From Planctomycetota bacterium (GTDB lineage Bacteria > Planctomycetota > Planctomycetia > Pirellulales > Thermoguttaceae), in assembly GCA_030612765.1 (NCBI GenBank), contig JAUWNG010000004.1, positions 1-64,000 on the forward strand: 64,000 bases of DNA. The letters run 5' to 3'. Below, in pieces: positions 48,452 through 58,882 of the stretch. Numbering within the stretch: the first letter of the stretch is position 1; each line of letters opens with the position of its first letter. Made by a program: the position numbers and the translations under genes. The notes beneath the pieces were generated by a model. That model was given only the letters and a program-made list of their open reading frames with translations, was not told where the DNA came from and made no database searches.

Positions 48452-49279
48452 ATGAAAACGAGCAAGTATTACCTTGTCGGCCTTACGGCCATCGTCGTGA
48501 GCCTGATGTGCTGCGGTCCCGTGTCGGCGGAGTATATCTATGACTTCAATGGCTTGACCGCGAATGGAGCTTTGCATGGCCAAGACGGTTGGGCCAAAGA
48601 CGGCGGCAACACCTCGACTGTCCGGGATGAGGCGACGGCTAAAGCCAGTTTTCCAATCGCCGACCAGCCAAACTGGACCGGGTTCAGCGGGAATGTTGTC
48701 AATGGCGTTAGCGATGTTGGTCACTACCGCCTCAACGACGGGAACTGGAGCTTCTCCATCCCAAGTTCCGCGCCGGAAGTCCGGTTCTCGTACACGATTT
48801 TCACCAGAGGTTCCGCGGCGGGAAACGTGGGCAACATGGCCGGGCTCTACATGGGCGACCAGCAACTGTTTCGCTTAGGCGTTAAGTGGGACGAAAACAA
48901 GTGGCGTTTTCGGGACCGCGACAATGACGACACCTTTGCCGTGGGCACCGGCGACGCAACGTTGACGGACAGCCACCAGTCCTACATCCTGACGGCGGTC
49001 CTCGATTTCACCACCGATCCGACGAAAGTCTACGCCGACATGTGGGTGGAAAATCTTACCGCCGGCACTGCCGCGGTGGAAGTGATGAGCGACATCGATC
49101 TGGGCTTGGTGGGTGACGAACTCGACCCATCCAATTGGGATAAGCTCTTCCTCCGACTCAAGACTTCCGGCGCCATAGACGACATGACGGTCACGGCCAT
49201 TCCAGAGCCTTCCACGTTGGCGCTGCTGGCCACGGGCCTGATCGGGCTGCTGTGCTACGCATGGAGGAAGCGAAAGTAA
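48452..49279 (+). CDS. PEP-CTERM secreted protein, LamG/concanavalin-like
   Basis: This 275-aa protein has a signal peptide (YYLVGLTAIVVSLMCCGPVSA) and a beta-rich body that begins YIYDFNGLTANGALHGQDGW, an opening seen in planctomycete LamG-like exported proteins. The C-terminus is the PEP-CTERM signal IPEPSTLALLATGLIGLLCY plus WRKRK. It should be exported and sorted at the surface, perhaps binding polysaccharide. ATG 48452 follows CAGGAG; the longer frame from 48344 reads through intergenic repeats. Its sorting signal is nearly the same as that of the glycosidase at 52810, so both probably use one exosortase-type system. Confidence 0.85.
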   Translation: MKTSKYYLVGLTAIVVSLMCCGPVSAEYIYDFNGLTANGALHGQDGWAKDGGNTSTVRDEATAKASFPIADQPNWTGFSGNVVNGVSDVGHYRLNDGNWSFSIPSSAPEVRFSYTIFTRGSAAGNVGNMAGLYMGDQQLFRLGVKWDENKWRFRDRDNDDTFAVGTGDATLTDSHQSYILTAVLDFTTDPTKVYADMWVENLTAGTAAVEVMSDIDLGLVGDELDPSNWDKLFLRLKTSGAIDDMTVTAIPEPSTLALLATGLIGLLCYAWRKRK

Positions 49280-49285
49280 AGTTTA

Positions 49286-49330
49286 GTGGCCGGTGGCCGG
49301 TGGCCGGTGGCCGGTGGTCAGTGGCCGGTA
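49286..49330. repeat. Heptanucleotide tandem repeat (CCGGTGG units)
   Basis: Five to six CCGGTGG/TCAGTGG units in perfect 7-bp register sit between the PEP-CTERM gene and the isomerase-like gene, bracketed by GTTTA and TAAAC. Confidence 0.9.
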
Positions 49331-49341
49331 AACAAGAAAAA

Positions 49342-49450
49342 CTCCCCTCTCCCTTTGGGAGAGGGGCCAGGGGTGAGGGCGGTTGGCGGCGTGGATGAAC
49401 GTGCCGAACGCCGCCCTCACCCTAACCTTTCCCCATGGGGAAAGGGGACA
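49342..49450. repeat. Pair of G/C-rich hairpins with CTCACCC borders
   Basis: CCCCTCTCCC/GGGAGAGGGG and CCTTTCCCC/GGGGAAAGG stems lie either side of a GCGGTTGGCGGCG/CGCCGCC core. A related stem is at 55396-55419. They are repeats of a type common in planctomycete intergenic DNA. Confidence 0.7.
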
Positions 49451-49581
49451 AAATGGATGGTGAATGTGTCGTGGTAGGCGCATCCACCATCCGAGTTTTC
49501 TGCCCTGAAGGGGCGTGGGTTTGCCCAGCCCGGGGCATCGCCCTGGATAAGTTCACGTTCAAGGAGAAAAGGCATTCGATC

Positions 49582-51060
49582 ATGTCGGTCAGCCGGTGTC
49601 CCGCCAAGTGCGGTTGTTGTGGATCGTCGATCAGCCGCAGGAAGTTCGTTGCCGCGGCTTCGACCTCGCTGCTTTCCGCGTCCATGTTGGGCGGGTGGCT
49701 GCCGGGGCGGCTTGCGCTGGCGGGCAAGATCGAACAAAAAGGTCCGGCCGCAAGTTGCGTGCCCGCGATCAAGGCCTGCTTCGTTCGCCGACGGGAGGAA
49801 TACGGCATGGCGTGGCCGGGGCAAATCTACGACGGCGAGGCGGCACGGAAAAAGTACACCAAACAGATTATCGAAACCGCCAAGAAGCTCAACGTAAAAC
49901 TCGATCTGGCGCCAAAGCCGATCCACGGCGAGCACGAAGCTGATGCCTGGGTCGCCGAGGCAACCGCCGCAAAACCCGACGGCCTGCTGGTCGTCCTGCT
50001 CGACCGCCAGCAACACGCCTGGCCAACCGCCTATAAGGCCATCGACAGCAAGATTCCGACGGTCGTCTTTTCGCCCGTGGGAAGCTCGTTCACCACGAAC
50101 ACTCGCCGACTGGCGGGAAAGCCGGGCTGCTTCGTCTGCTCGACCGACGATTTCCGCCAAGTGCAATACGGCATGAAGATGCTCCACGCGCGGGCCAAGA
50201 TGCGGGCTACCCGTTGCCTGGTGATCGCCGGTTCGCGGAGACATGACACCGAGATTCCGCAACTGGGCATCAAACTCCGCTACATTCCCGCCGCAACCTT
50301 CCTCGATGAGTACAACAAAACACCTGTCAACGAGGAAATCCAGGCGATGGCCGGCGAGTTGATCCGAGGGGCGCGCCAACAACGCGGCGCGACGGACCAA
50401 GACGTTATAAACGGGATCAAGAGCTACGTCGTCGCGCGGACGCTCCTGGAGCGCGAGAACGCCGACGCAATTACGATGGACTGCCTCGGCGCGCTGGGTA
50501 AGAGTAAAATCAGCTTGCCTTGCATCGCCTGGTCGAAGATGAACGACGACGGCATACCGGTCGCTTGCGAGGCCGATCTCGGTGCGGTGGCCAGCCACGT
50601 CATGGTACAATACCTGTTCGACCGGCCCGGCTTTCAGCAGGATCCCGTCGCCGAGACCGCGCGACGGGCGATCGTCGGGGCGCATTGTAGCTGTCCGACG
50701 AAGCTGGGCGGCTTCTCCTCGTCGCCGGAGCCGTATGACATCATGCATCACCACGGCGCGCGAGACGCCACCAGACGGACACTCTGGAAGAAAGGGCAGC
50801 GAGTCACTTCCGTCGACGTGATAACGGATTGGAGGAACAAGAAGCCGCCCTCGGAGGCGCTCATTTCCGCCGGAGAGGTGCTGGAGAACGTTTCCGCTCC
50901 GCCTGCCGGTGGTTGCGTCGTTTCCGTGATGGTCAAATTCGACGGCGACACGAACGTGTTGGCGTTTCCGGGCTTTCACCACGTATGGTTTTTTGGCGAT
51001 TACAAGCAAGAGTTGGCGGATTTCTGCCAACTCCTGAACGTTAAGTCAACCATTGTCTGA
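49582..51060 (+). CDS. Exported L-fucose/arabinose isomerase-like protein with Tat signal
   Basis: This 492-aa protein begins with a twin-arginine signal ([20 protein letters not shown]). The rest is related to the C-terminal domain of fucose isomerase-like proteins (COG2407 type). The later part carries [30 protein letters not shown] and [13 protein letters not shown], where Asp, Glu and His would bind the metal and sugar. It may isomerise or bind a deoxysugar in the periplasm, but an enzyme of this class with a Tat signal is unusual and activity is not certain. ATG 49582 follows AAAAGG 9 bp away. It lies 14 bp upstream of the DUF1559 gene and probably shares its transcript. Confidence 0.75.
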   Translation: MSVSRCPAKCGCCGSSISRRKFVAAASTSLLSASMLGGWLPGRLALAGKIEQKGPAASCVPAIKACFVRRREEYGMAWPGQIYDGEAARKKYTKQIIETAKKLNVKLDLAPKPIHGEHEADAWVAEATAAKPDGLLVVLLDRQQHAWPTAYKAIDSKIPTVVFSPVGSSFTTNTRRLAGKPGCFVCSTDDFRQVQYGMKMLHARAKMRATRCLVIAGSRRHDTEIPQLGIKLRYIPAATFLDEYNKTPVNEEIQAMAGELIRGARQQRGATDQDVINGIKSYVVARTLLERENADAITMDCLGALGKSKISLPCIAWSKMNDDGIPVACEADLGAVASHVMVQYLFDRPGFQQDPVAETARRAIVGAHCSCPTKLGGFSSSPEPYDIMHHHGARDATRRTLWKKGQRVTSVDVITDWRNKKPPSEALISAGEVLENVSAPPAGGCVVSVMVKFDGDTNVLAFPGFHHVWFFGDYKQELADFCQLLNVKSTIV

Positions 51061-51074
51061 ATTGGAGCAGTATT

Positions 51075-52220
51075 ATGGAACCAAATCCACCATCCACCAC
51101 CCACCATCCAAAATCTCCACACGGTTTTACACTTGTCGAGCTTTTGGTGGTAATCACGATCATCGGCATTTTGATCGCGCTGCTGCTTCCGGCGGTGCAG
51201 GCGGCGCGCGAAGCGGCAAGGCGATTGCAGTGCATGAATAACCTCAAACAGATCGGTCTGGCGGTGCTGAATTACGAGGAGATCCACGGGTACTTTCCGC
51301 CGTGCGCGCAGTTCTCCCCCTCGCAGTTGGCCAATCTCCCGAACGGCTCCGACCAATACCTGTGGCCGAACAACTGGGTGTGCCTCATCCTGCCATTTTT
51401 GGAACAGCAGGGCCTGTTCGACAAAATTGTCCCGAGCGCGATGATGAGCAGTGCGGCCAACGCTCACGTCCGCAGCCAGCGGTTGGCCGTGCTGCTCTGT
51501 CCATGTGACAGCAATAACAACGAGCCGTTCAACGGCTCGGCGGCCGGCCGGTCGGACATGGGCAACGGCTGGGCGCGGTGCAACTACGCCGTCAACGCCT
51601 CCCTGGGCGCCATGAACGGAAAGAACAATTGCCATTATTACGATCCCCAGCAAAAGGTTCCCAACTGCTGCGCCGGGGGCGGCACTCCCGGCTGGGCAAG
51701 CGACAAGCTCCGCGGCCTGATGGGCGCCAATAGCTCGGTCACGATGGCCCAAATCTCCGACGGCGCCAGCCACACCATCATGCTGGGCGAGATACGCGCG
51801 GGACTGAACGAACTCGATTGTCGCGGAGTCTGGGCCATGTCCGGCAGCTCCAACAGCCTCTGGGGGCACGGTACGCTGATGGGCGACGGCAACGGCCCTA
51901 ACTCGCCGGGCATCGGCGGCGACAACGTCGCGACATGTCAAGCGCTGGCGCAGTCGCTCGGTTGCGCAGGCCCCAACCCCTGCCCAGCGCTGGAGATGGA
52001 GAATATGAGTTGCTACCAGCATTACAACAACCAGCAGCGGGCATGCAGTATGCACGCCGGCGGCGTCCACGTGTGCCTGACCGACGGCAGCGTACAATGG
52101 ATCAGCGACTATATCGACGTCGCTAGCGGCGATTACAGCAGCTATCCGATGAGAACCTCCGTCTGGGACCGGCTGAACCTGTCGGCCGACAGTGATATCC
52201 TGCCGGCCAACGCCTTTTGA
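51075..52220 (+). CDS. DUF1559 pseudopilin-like protein (SBP_bac_10), repeat-derived leader
   Basis: This 381-aa protein has the type IV pilin-like N-terminus [20 protein letters not shown] and the planctomycete DUF1559 signature [20 protein letters not shown]. The family H-x9-DG end is represented by [17 protein letters not shown]. It is processed by a prepilin peptidase and anchored by its N-terminal helix. Its 16-residue leader ([14 protein letters not shown]) is encoded by a CCACCATCCACC-type heptanucleotide repeat. The start follows GGAG at 51064. Such genes are numerous in planctomycetes; the function remains unknown, although they cluster with secreted hydrolases as here. Confidence 0.93.
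   Translation: MEPNPPSTTHHPKSPHGFTLVELLVVITIIGILIALLLPAVQAAREAARRLQCMNNLKQIGLAVLNYEEIHGYFPPCAQFSPSQLANLPNGSDQYLWPNNWVCLILPFLEQQGLFDKIVPSAMMSSAANAHVRSQRLAVLLCPCDSNNNEPFNGSAAGRSDMGNGWARCNYAVNASLGAMNGKNNCHYYDPQQKVPNCCAGGGTPGWASDKLRGLMGANSSVTMAQISDGASHTIMLGEIRAGLNELDCRGVWAMSGSSNSLWGHGTLMGDGNGPNSPGIGGDNVATCQALAQSLGCAGPNPCPALEMENMSCYQHYNNQQRACSMHAGGVHVCLTDGSVQWISDYIDVASGDYSSYPMRTSVWDRLNLSADSDILPANAF
51085..51113. repeat. Heptanucleotide repeat encoding the prepilin leader
   Basis: CCACCAT/CCACCAC units with a 7-bp period encode the STTHHP part of the DUF1559 leader. It is a diverged form of the CCACTAT repeat. Confidence 0.75.
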
Positions 52221-52221
52221 C

Positions 52222-52247
52222 GAGGGGAGAGGGGAGAGGGGAGAGGG
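52222..52247. repeat. Heptanucleotide tandem repeat (GAGGGGA units)
   Basis: Three and a half GAGGGGA units lie directly after the DUF1559 stop codon. Confidence 0.85.
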
Positions 52248-52282
52248 ATGACAAGGCACAAATTACGCACGAGGAAGTAAAC

Positions 52283-52768
52283 ATGACCACTATCCACTAT
52301 CCACTACCCACTACCCACTATCCACTATCCACTATCCACTACCCACTATCCGCTGCTCTGGCGGCCGCGTTCGGCTTGGCGTTGCTGGCCGGCTGCGGGG
52401 CGCAGGAACCGTTCGAGTTGATAAAGGTCTCGGGCAGAATCACATACGAGGACGGTACGCTCTTGCCGGCCGAGGGCAACTACGTGCGGCTGACCTTCTA
52501 TCCGCAAGCACCGCCGCTCGATTCAAAGACCCATCCTCGTCCGGGGACCGCGGAGGTCGATCTTCAGGACGGTACCTTCTCCATTGCAACCACCCACCGC
52601 TGGGGCGACGGCCTGACGTCGGGCAAGCACAAGGTCGTCGTTTCCACCACGGTGCTCCAAGTGGTTCCCAAGGGCGTGCCGCCGGAGTACAACGACCCCG
52701 ACCGCACACCGCTGGAAGTAGACACCGCCCAACAGCCCTTCGAGTTGAAAATCCGCAAACCACAATAG
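52283..52768 (+). CDS. Small lipoprotein with carboxypeptidase-regulatory-like fold; signal peptide begins with repeat peptide
   Basis: This 161-aa protein starts at ATG 52283 behind GAGGAAG. Its first ~22 residues are TTIHYPLPTTHYPL and similar, encoded by CCACTAY heptamers. They precede a normal hydrophobic core and lipobox (AALAAAFGLALLAGC). The mature part (SGRITYEDGTLLPAEGNYVRL, GTFSIATTHRWGDGLTSGKH) fits the transthyretin-like domain of lipoproteins often found next to DUF1559 genes. The long n-region is unusual; the repeat may have replaced or extended the original start. It lies in the middle of the ECF-led operon. Confidence 0.8.
   Translation: MTTIHYPLPTTHYPLSTIHYPLSAALAAAFGLALLAGCGAQEPFELIKVSGRITYEDGTLLPAEGNYVRLTFYPQAPPLDSKTHPRPGTAEVDLQDGTFSIATTHRWGDGLTSGKHKVVVSTTVLQVVPKGVPPEYNDPDRTPLEVDTAQQPFELKIRKPQ
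52284..52352. repeat. Heptanucleotide tandem repeat in the lipoprotein signal peptide
   Basis: About nine CCACTAT/CCACTAC units run without interruption directly after the start codon. Because 3 x 7 = 21, the peptide repeats every seven residues. Confidence 0.93.
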
Positions 52769-52809
52769 ACCGGTTCACCCCAGCCCGGAACAGAGAAGGA
52801 AAATACCCC

Positions 52810-55275
52810 GTGAGATACCATACCTGTCTATTCGTCGCCGTGGCGACCATCGTCTGTGCCGTGCCGCGCCAATTGCCGGCGGCCGGCGGCGCGGCCGACT
52901 ACAACGTCGTCTGGAACTCGCCCAGCACCACCTCGAATGGCTCGATGCCGTTGGGAAACGGCGACATCGGCGTGAACGTCTGGGTCGAGAACAACCGCGA
53001 TCTGGTGTTCTATCTGAGCAAGACCGACGCCTGGGACGAGAACGGCTGCCTGCTAAAGCTCGGCAAGGTCCGCGTCCGCCTGCCCGAGAACGCACTGTCT
53101 TCCAGCGTTGCGTACCGGCAGGAGTTCCGCCTCCAGGACGGGACGATCCGGATCGACGCCGGCCAAGGCAGCGCCGCCACCGCGGTGACGCTCTGGATCG
53201 ATTCGCACAATCCGACCGTCCACGTCGACGTTCAACGGGCGACGGCTTTCAACGCCGACGTCGGCTTCGAGCCTTGGCGGACCAGCCGCCGGCAATTGAC
53301 CGGAGATGAATTGCACATGGCCTACGGCGAGATGGGCAGCCCGGACCCCGTGTACATCGAACCGGACACCATCGTAGGCGGCCAGACCGATCGTATCCTC
53401 TGGTATCACCGCAACGAGCGGTCGGTCTGGGCGAAGAACCTTCAGGTGCAAGGGCTGGATCCGAACGACACCGTCGGGACCGACGTGCTGATGCACAACA
53501 CGTTCGGCGCCGCAGTCACCGGCGCCAACCTGCAAAACATCGACTCGACCACGCTGCGCACCAACCAGGCGGCCACTCGCCAGGTGATCTCGGTCCACGC
53601 CTTGACCGCCCGGACCGACACGGCCCAACAGTGGATCGACCAACTCGACCAGCGGATCGTCCAGACCGAAAGCGTTCCGTACGCCCAGCGCAAAGCGGCC
53701 AACGACCAGTGGTGGAACAATTTCGCCAATCAAAGCTACATCCGCGTCACCGCCGGCCCCAACGCCGAGGTCGTCTCTCGCGGCCACGCGCTGCAGCGGG
53801 CGATGAACGCCTTTTCCGGCCAGGGCGGATCGCCGATCAAGTTCAACGGCTCGATCTTCACCGTGGACTACGGAGGGAACCCCGATTATCGCCGCTGGGG
53901 TGGGCCATATTGGTTCCAAAACACCCGGTTCCCTTACTGGTCGATGCTCCAAAGCGGCGATTTCCAGCAAATGCAGCCGTTGTTCGACATGTATCTGCGG
54001 AACCTGGACCTGGCCAAGGAACGGGTACGGACATACTACGGCCAACAGGCCCAAGGCGCATACTTTCCCGAGACCATGACCCACTGGGGAACCTACGCCA
54101 GCAGCAACTACGGCTGGAACAACCCCGATCCGCAAAGCGGCGTCTCCACGAACCAGTACATCCGCTACTACTGGCAGGGAGGCATCGAAGTGACGGCGAT
54201 GATGCTCCAGTATTACGATTACACCAGCGACCGGCAGTTCGTCCGCGAGAAGCTGTTGCCGCTGGCCACGGAGATCGTTACTTTCTACGACACGCACTAC
54301 CCGCGCGACGCCGCCGGCAAGATCCGCTTCGAGCCGGCCCAGGCGCTGGAGACGTGGTGGACGGCGGTCAACCCCTTGCCCGAGGTGGCCGGGCTGCACT
54401 ACGTGCTCGACAAGTTGCTGCGGCTACCCGAGACGGAGACGACCGCCCAGCAGCGCGATCAATGGGCGCGGATGAAATCTGAATTGCCCGCCATCCCCAC
54501 GCGAACGGCGGGCGGAAAACAGATTTTCGCCCCCGGCCAAGAATACTCCAACAAGCGGAACGCGGAGAACGCCGAACTGTACGGCGTCTTTCCCTACCTG
54601 ATCTCCGGCGTAGGTAAGGACAACCTTCAGATGGGGATCGACACCTTCAACAACCGCACGGTGAGGCGCAACGGCAGTTGGCACCAGGACAGCATCCAGG
54701 CGGCGATGCTCGGGCTGACCGGCGCCGCCCAAAGCTTAGTCACCCAGAACTTCCTCGCCTCCAGCAGCCGGTTCCCCGGATTCTACGGACCGAACAACGA
54801 CTGGACTCCCGACCAGTGTCATCCCAACGTGGCCTCGATCGCCTTGCAGCGGATGTTGATCCAGGTCGATGGCGAACAGGTGGAGTTCTTTCCCGCCTGG
54901 CCGACCAACTGGGACGTCGAGTTCCGGCAGTTCGGCCCCAATGGGATGATTTTCATGGGCGACTATGAAAACGGCGCCGTGAAATGGATGGACCCGACCG
55001 CCGACGGTCTGCTGAATCAGGCCGACTACCAACTGGTGATGGCCAACCTTGGTTACGACAACCAATCGAACGAGGGGGACCTCGCCTCGCTGTTGCTGGG
55101 CGACGTGAACTTCGACGGCCGAGTGACGGACGCGGACCATGTGGCACTGTTTTCCGCAGCCGTTGAGTTGGGCATCGACCCGTCCGGCTGGCAGATCCCT
55201 GAGCCGTCCACGCTGGCGTTGCTGGCCACGGGCCTGCTTGGCTCGCTCTGCTACGTCTGGCGGAAGCGGAAGTAA
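52810..55275 (+). CDS. Secreted GH95/DUF5703-like glycoside hydrolase with dockerin-like module and PEP-CTERM anchor
   Basis: This 821-aa protein has a signal peptide. The DUF5703-type N-terminal domain begins YNVVWNSPSTTSNGSMPLGN and continues GDIGVNVWVENN. The large alpha/alpha-barrel (residues ~290-690) has WWNNFANQSYIRV, YFPETMTHWGTY, QYIRYYWQGGIE and NAELYGVFPYLISG. This arrangement resembles GH95-type alpha-L-fucosidases/galactosidases. A dockerin-like calcium module (LGDVNFDGRVTDADHVALF) and IPEPSTLALLATGLLGSL with WRKRK close the protein. It probably removes a terminal deoxysugar from an external polysaccharide, which fits the fucose isomerase-like gene in the same operon. It starts with GTG at 52810 behind AAGGA. 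Confidence 0.82.
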   Translation: MRYHTCLFVAVATIVCAVPRQLPAAGGAADYNVVWNSPSTTSNGSMPLGNGDIGVNVWVENNRDLVFYLSKTDAWDENGCLLKLGKVRVRLPENALSSSVAYRQEFRLQDGTIRIDAGQGSAATAVTLWIDSHNPTVHVDVQRATAFNADVGFEPWRTSRRQLTGDELHMAYGEMGSPDPVYIEPDTIVGGQTDRILWYHRNERSVWAKNLQVQGLDPNDTVGTDVLMHNTFGAAVTGANLQNIDSTTLRTNQAATRQVISVHALTARTDTAQQWIDQLDQRIVQTESVPYAQRKAANDQWWNNFANQSYIRVTAGPNAEVVSRGHALQRAMNAFSGQGGSPIKFNGSIFTVDYGGNPDYRRWGGPYWFQNTRFPYWSMLQSGDFQQMQPLFDMYLRNLDLAKERVRTYYGQQAQGAYFPETMTHWGTYASSNYGWNNPDPQSGVSTNQYIRYYWQGGIEVTAMMLQYYDYTSDRQFVREKLLPLATEIVTFYDTHYPRDAAGKIRFEPAQALETWWTAVNPLPEVAGLHYVLDKLLRLPETETTAQQRDQWARMKSELPAIPTRTAGGKQIFAPGQEYSNKRNAENAELYGVFPYLISGVGKDNLQMGIDTFNNRTVRRNGSWHQDSIQAAMLGLTGAAQSLVTQNFLASSSRFPGFYGPNNDWTPDQCHPNVASIALQRMLIQVDGEQVEFFPAWPTNWDVEFRQFGPNGMIFMGDYENGAVKWMDPTADGLLNQADYQLVMANLGYDNQSNEGDLASLLLGDVNFDGRVTDADHVALFSAAVELGIDPSGWQIPEPSTLALLATGLLGSLCYVWRKRK

Positions 55276-55395
55276 GGGCAATCCCTACGTGGATCCGCGG
55301 CAAGCACATTGGTCGCTTAAGTAGCAGTCGCACCTCGTTTTCTCACCTTGGGATGGTGGTAATACTTCCGTCCCAACCGAGGCCCTCACCCCCGG

Positions 55396-55419
55396 CCCCT
55401 CTCCCAAAAGGGAGAGGGG
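55396..55419. terminator. Strong hairpin between convergent genes
   Basis: CCCCTCTCCC and GGGAGAGGGG pair over 10 bp around AAAA. It lies between the ends of the glycosidase (+) and glutamate dehydrogenase (-) genes and could end both transcripts. It also belongs to a repeat family (compare 49342-49450). Confidence 0.5.
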
Positions 55420-55473
55420 AGTTCGGTTCCGCCCCTTTCTCAATGAGAGAGAAGAGTTCCGCTGAACGCCGCG

Positions 55474-56823
<1,350 letters not shown>

Positions 56824-57241
56824 ATCTAACAAGCTCTCCTACAGATAGTTTCGCGGGCTGCCGGTATTACGATACTTTTCGGCGACACCACCCGCCTGTC
56901 GCAAATCTCATAATACTTATTTTATGTATCCCCCATATCGACGACAACCCCCGGCAAAAGAAATGTAAACCATTGAATATGCTAATAATGATTACCGAAA
57001 GGTGTTTAATCGGGGTAAACTATCCCGGCGAATGTGCAATTCAATGAATCCACGGGGCAATTCTCCCATGGAAGCGGGTGCGGTACAAGCTGCTAGTATT
57101 ACAAAATGTAATTCCAGCCCGCTTTTTCACCACGGAGAGAAAAGTTGCGTCGGCGCTCCCCACTCGTTCCCATGCTCTACGCGGGAACAAAATGTTCGCT
57201 CCCACTAATCCAACGGTATTGGGGCTTGCCGGCAATTGATT
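56824..57241. other. Intergenic region with a minor hairpin repeat
   Basis: No gene is visible. Positions ~57157-57188 carry GTTCCC/GGGAAC arms around a CTCTACGC loop, a repeat common in planctomycete genomes. The AT-rich part near 56900-57010 probably holds the gdhA promoter. Confidence 0.5.
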
Positions 57242-57730
57242 TTAGTCGAGATGATATACCTCGGGGATGCTCTTCCACTGCTCGCCCTCCGGCGTGCCGG
57301 GCAGGCGGATTTGGCAGGGGTCAGTCTCCTTCCACCACTCTTGAGTCTTCGGATCGGCCGCCATCTTCGCCATGTCCGCCTCGAAGTCGTCTCCAACGTA
57401 CTCGAAATAGCTGAACAGATAGAGCTTGCCGTCCAACTCCGTCTCGTAGATCGAGTAGTTGCGGATGTTGCACTTCCTCAACATCTCGTTGATCTCGGGC
57501 CAAGGATAGGCGTGCAGCTTGTTGTAGAAATCCTTCTTCTCCGGCAACAGACCAATGACCGAACCGAAACGCTGGACCTTGACGGGTTTTGTCATTGAGG
57601 TTTCCTCCGATTGATGGGGCTCTTTCTTGCCGGTCGCCTGGGAGTTTGACCTGCCGCAACCGAAGCCGATAAATGCGCCAAGCAACAGCACGATCGCCGC
57701 GCCGGATAATAGCCTAACGTGCAGTCTCAT
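57242..57730 (-). CDS. L-rhamnose mutarotase-like lipoprotein
   Basis: This 162-aa protein has a lipoprotein signal (LLGAFIGFGCG) and a short Ser/Gln-rich linker. The rest is a RhaM-type ferredoxin-like barrel (PF05336): FGSVIGLLPEKKDFYNKLHA, then YPWPEINEMLRKCNIRNYSIY and YLFSYFEYVGDDFEADMAKM, ending PKTQEWWKETDPCQ. RhaM interconverts alpha and beta L-rhamnose. A lipid-anchored form would act outside the cytoplasm, in line with other exported deoxysugar proteins in the window, but it is not adjacent to them. ATG 57730 starts the signal peptide. Confidence 0.85.
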   Translation of the reverse strand: MRLHVRLLSGAAIVLLLGAFIGFGCGRSNSQATGKKEPHQSEETSMTKPVKVQRFGSVIGLLPEKKDFYNKLHAYPWPEINEMLRKCNIRNYSIYETELDGKLYLFSYFEYVGDDFEADMAKMAADPKTQEWWKETDPCQIRLPGTPEGEQWKSIPEVYHLD

Positions 57731-57854
57731 CGTTCTGGCTCCAAGTGTACCGCAAAGGTGGGGCAATCGGTAATCCTGGTGAAAACTTACGGCCATTGTG
57801 GCACGCCGGCCAACGATGTCAAGCTCGGCTGAACTTGCCTCACCCCGCCGACCG

Positions 57855-58820
57855 ATGCTATCCCTAGACCCATTGTGTGAAGATTCTTTTCCCGCACGGC
57901 ATCGAATGATCCAGACCGGGCTGATACCGATCGGCGGAGCGGTTTGCGCACCCGTGGCGGGAAAGGCGGAGCTTCCCTGTCAGGTAAAACAGTGGGAGTT
58001 GGTCGAGTTTGCCGCGCAGGGGAGCCTGGCGCAAATCTATCGGGCACGCCCGGCCGGATCGCACGCGGATCGAACGGCCAACTATGCCGTAAAAATGCTC
58101 CGCCCGGCTTGGCGGGATGATCCCCAAGCGGTTCGCCTATTGCAACGCGAGGCGCTGGTCGGGCAACTCGTGTCCCATCCTCATTTGGCGCCGGTTTTGG
58201 CCTCCTCCGTGCTCGATCCGCCGCGGCTGCTGGTGATGCCTTGGTTGGAGGGGGCATCGCTTCGGGCACGTATGGACGTCGGCCGACAGTACGACGCGGC
58301 CGAAGCGCTGTGGATCGCCCGGCAGACGGCCGAAGCGCTCGACGCCCTGCACGCCGCCGGCTGGATGCACGGCGACGTTACGCCGGGCAACATCCTCGTC
58401 TCGCCCACCGGGCATGTCACGTTGATCGACTTGAGTTTCGCGCGACGCAGACTGGAGGTCGGTTCCGCCGTCGATCGGCCGATCATGGGTACGTGCCATT
58501 ACATCGCGCCGGAGTATCTCACCTCCGTCCTGCGCGGCGACATCCGCAGCGACATCCACAGCCTGGGTGCGGTGTTGTACGAGATTTTTTCGGGCTGTCT
58601 GCCCTATCCGGCCGCCGATCTGGCCGAGTTGGCGACACTTCAGCGTCAATCCGCTCCGCCGGAGTTGGCCCGACTGGTCCCGCACGTCCCGCGCGAGGTG
58701 GTCCGGCTGGTAACTCAGATGATCGCCAAGGATCCGCTCCGCCGCCCGCAATCGCCCCGCGAGTTGATCGACCGGTTGGTCGCGCTCGAGATCGGCGCGT
58801 TCTCCGCTCGGGCGTGGTGA
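57855..58820 (+). CDS. Ser/Thr protein kinase (Hanks type) with variant active-site motifs
   Basis: About 321 aa. The glycine loop is atypical (FAAQGSLAQIYRA). The invariant Lys lies in YAVKML and a Glu in LLQREALVGQL. The catalytic loop is HGDVTPGNIL, which keeps Asp and Asn but replaces the usual HRDLKPxN. The magnesium loop is IDLSFAR, with LS in place of FG. GTCHYIAPEYL and DIRSDIHSLGAVLYEIFSG are normal. It is likely active but divergent. No transmembrane or sensor domain is present. The start is uncertain (ATG 57816, 57855 or 57906); none has a clear ribosome site. Confidence 0.85.
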   Translation: MLSLDPLCEDSFPARHRMIQTGLIPIGGAVCAPVAGKAELPCQVKQWELVEFAAQGSLAQIYRARPAGSHADRTANYAVKMLRPAWRDDPQAVRLLQREALVGQLVSHPHLAPVLASSVLDPPRLLVMPWLEGASLRARMDVGRQYDAAEALWIARQTAEALDALHAAGWMHGDVTPGNILVSPTGHVTLIDLSFARRRLEVGSAVDRPIMGTCHYIAPEYLTSVLRGDIRSDIHSLGAVLYEIFSGCLPYPAADLAELATLQRQSAPPELARLVPHVPREVVRLVTQMIAKDPLRRPQSPRELIDRLVALEIGAFSARAW

Positions 58821-58882
58821 TGTAGGACAGGTTGGCAACCTGTCGTTGAAGCGTATGGGACAGGTTGACAACCTGTCCTACG
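58821..58882. repeat. Tandem palindromes (GACAGGTT/AACCTGTC), likely bidirectional terminator
   Basis: Two hairpins, 58826-58844 and 58857-58878, with GTAGG/CCTAC borders lie between convergent genes. The right border supplies the TAG stop codon of the ABC permease gene. Confidence 0.8.

Noticed and set aside
52440-52850. Minus-strand frames over the lipoprotein and glycosidase genes
   Set aside because: They are shadows of well-supported plus-strand genes and show no domain.
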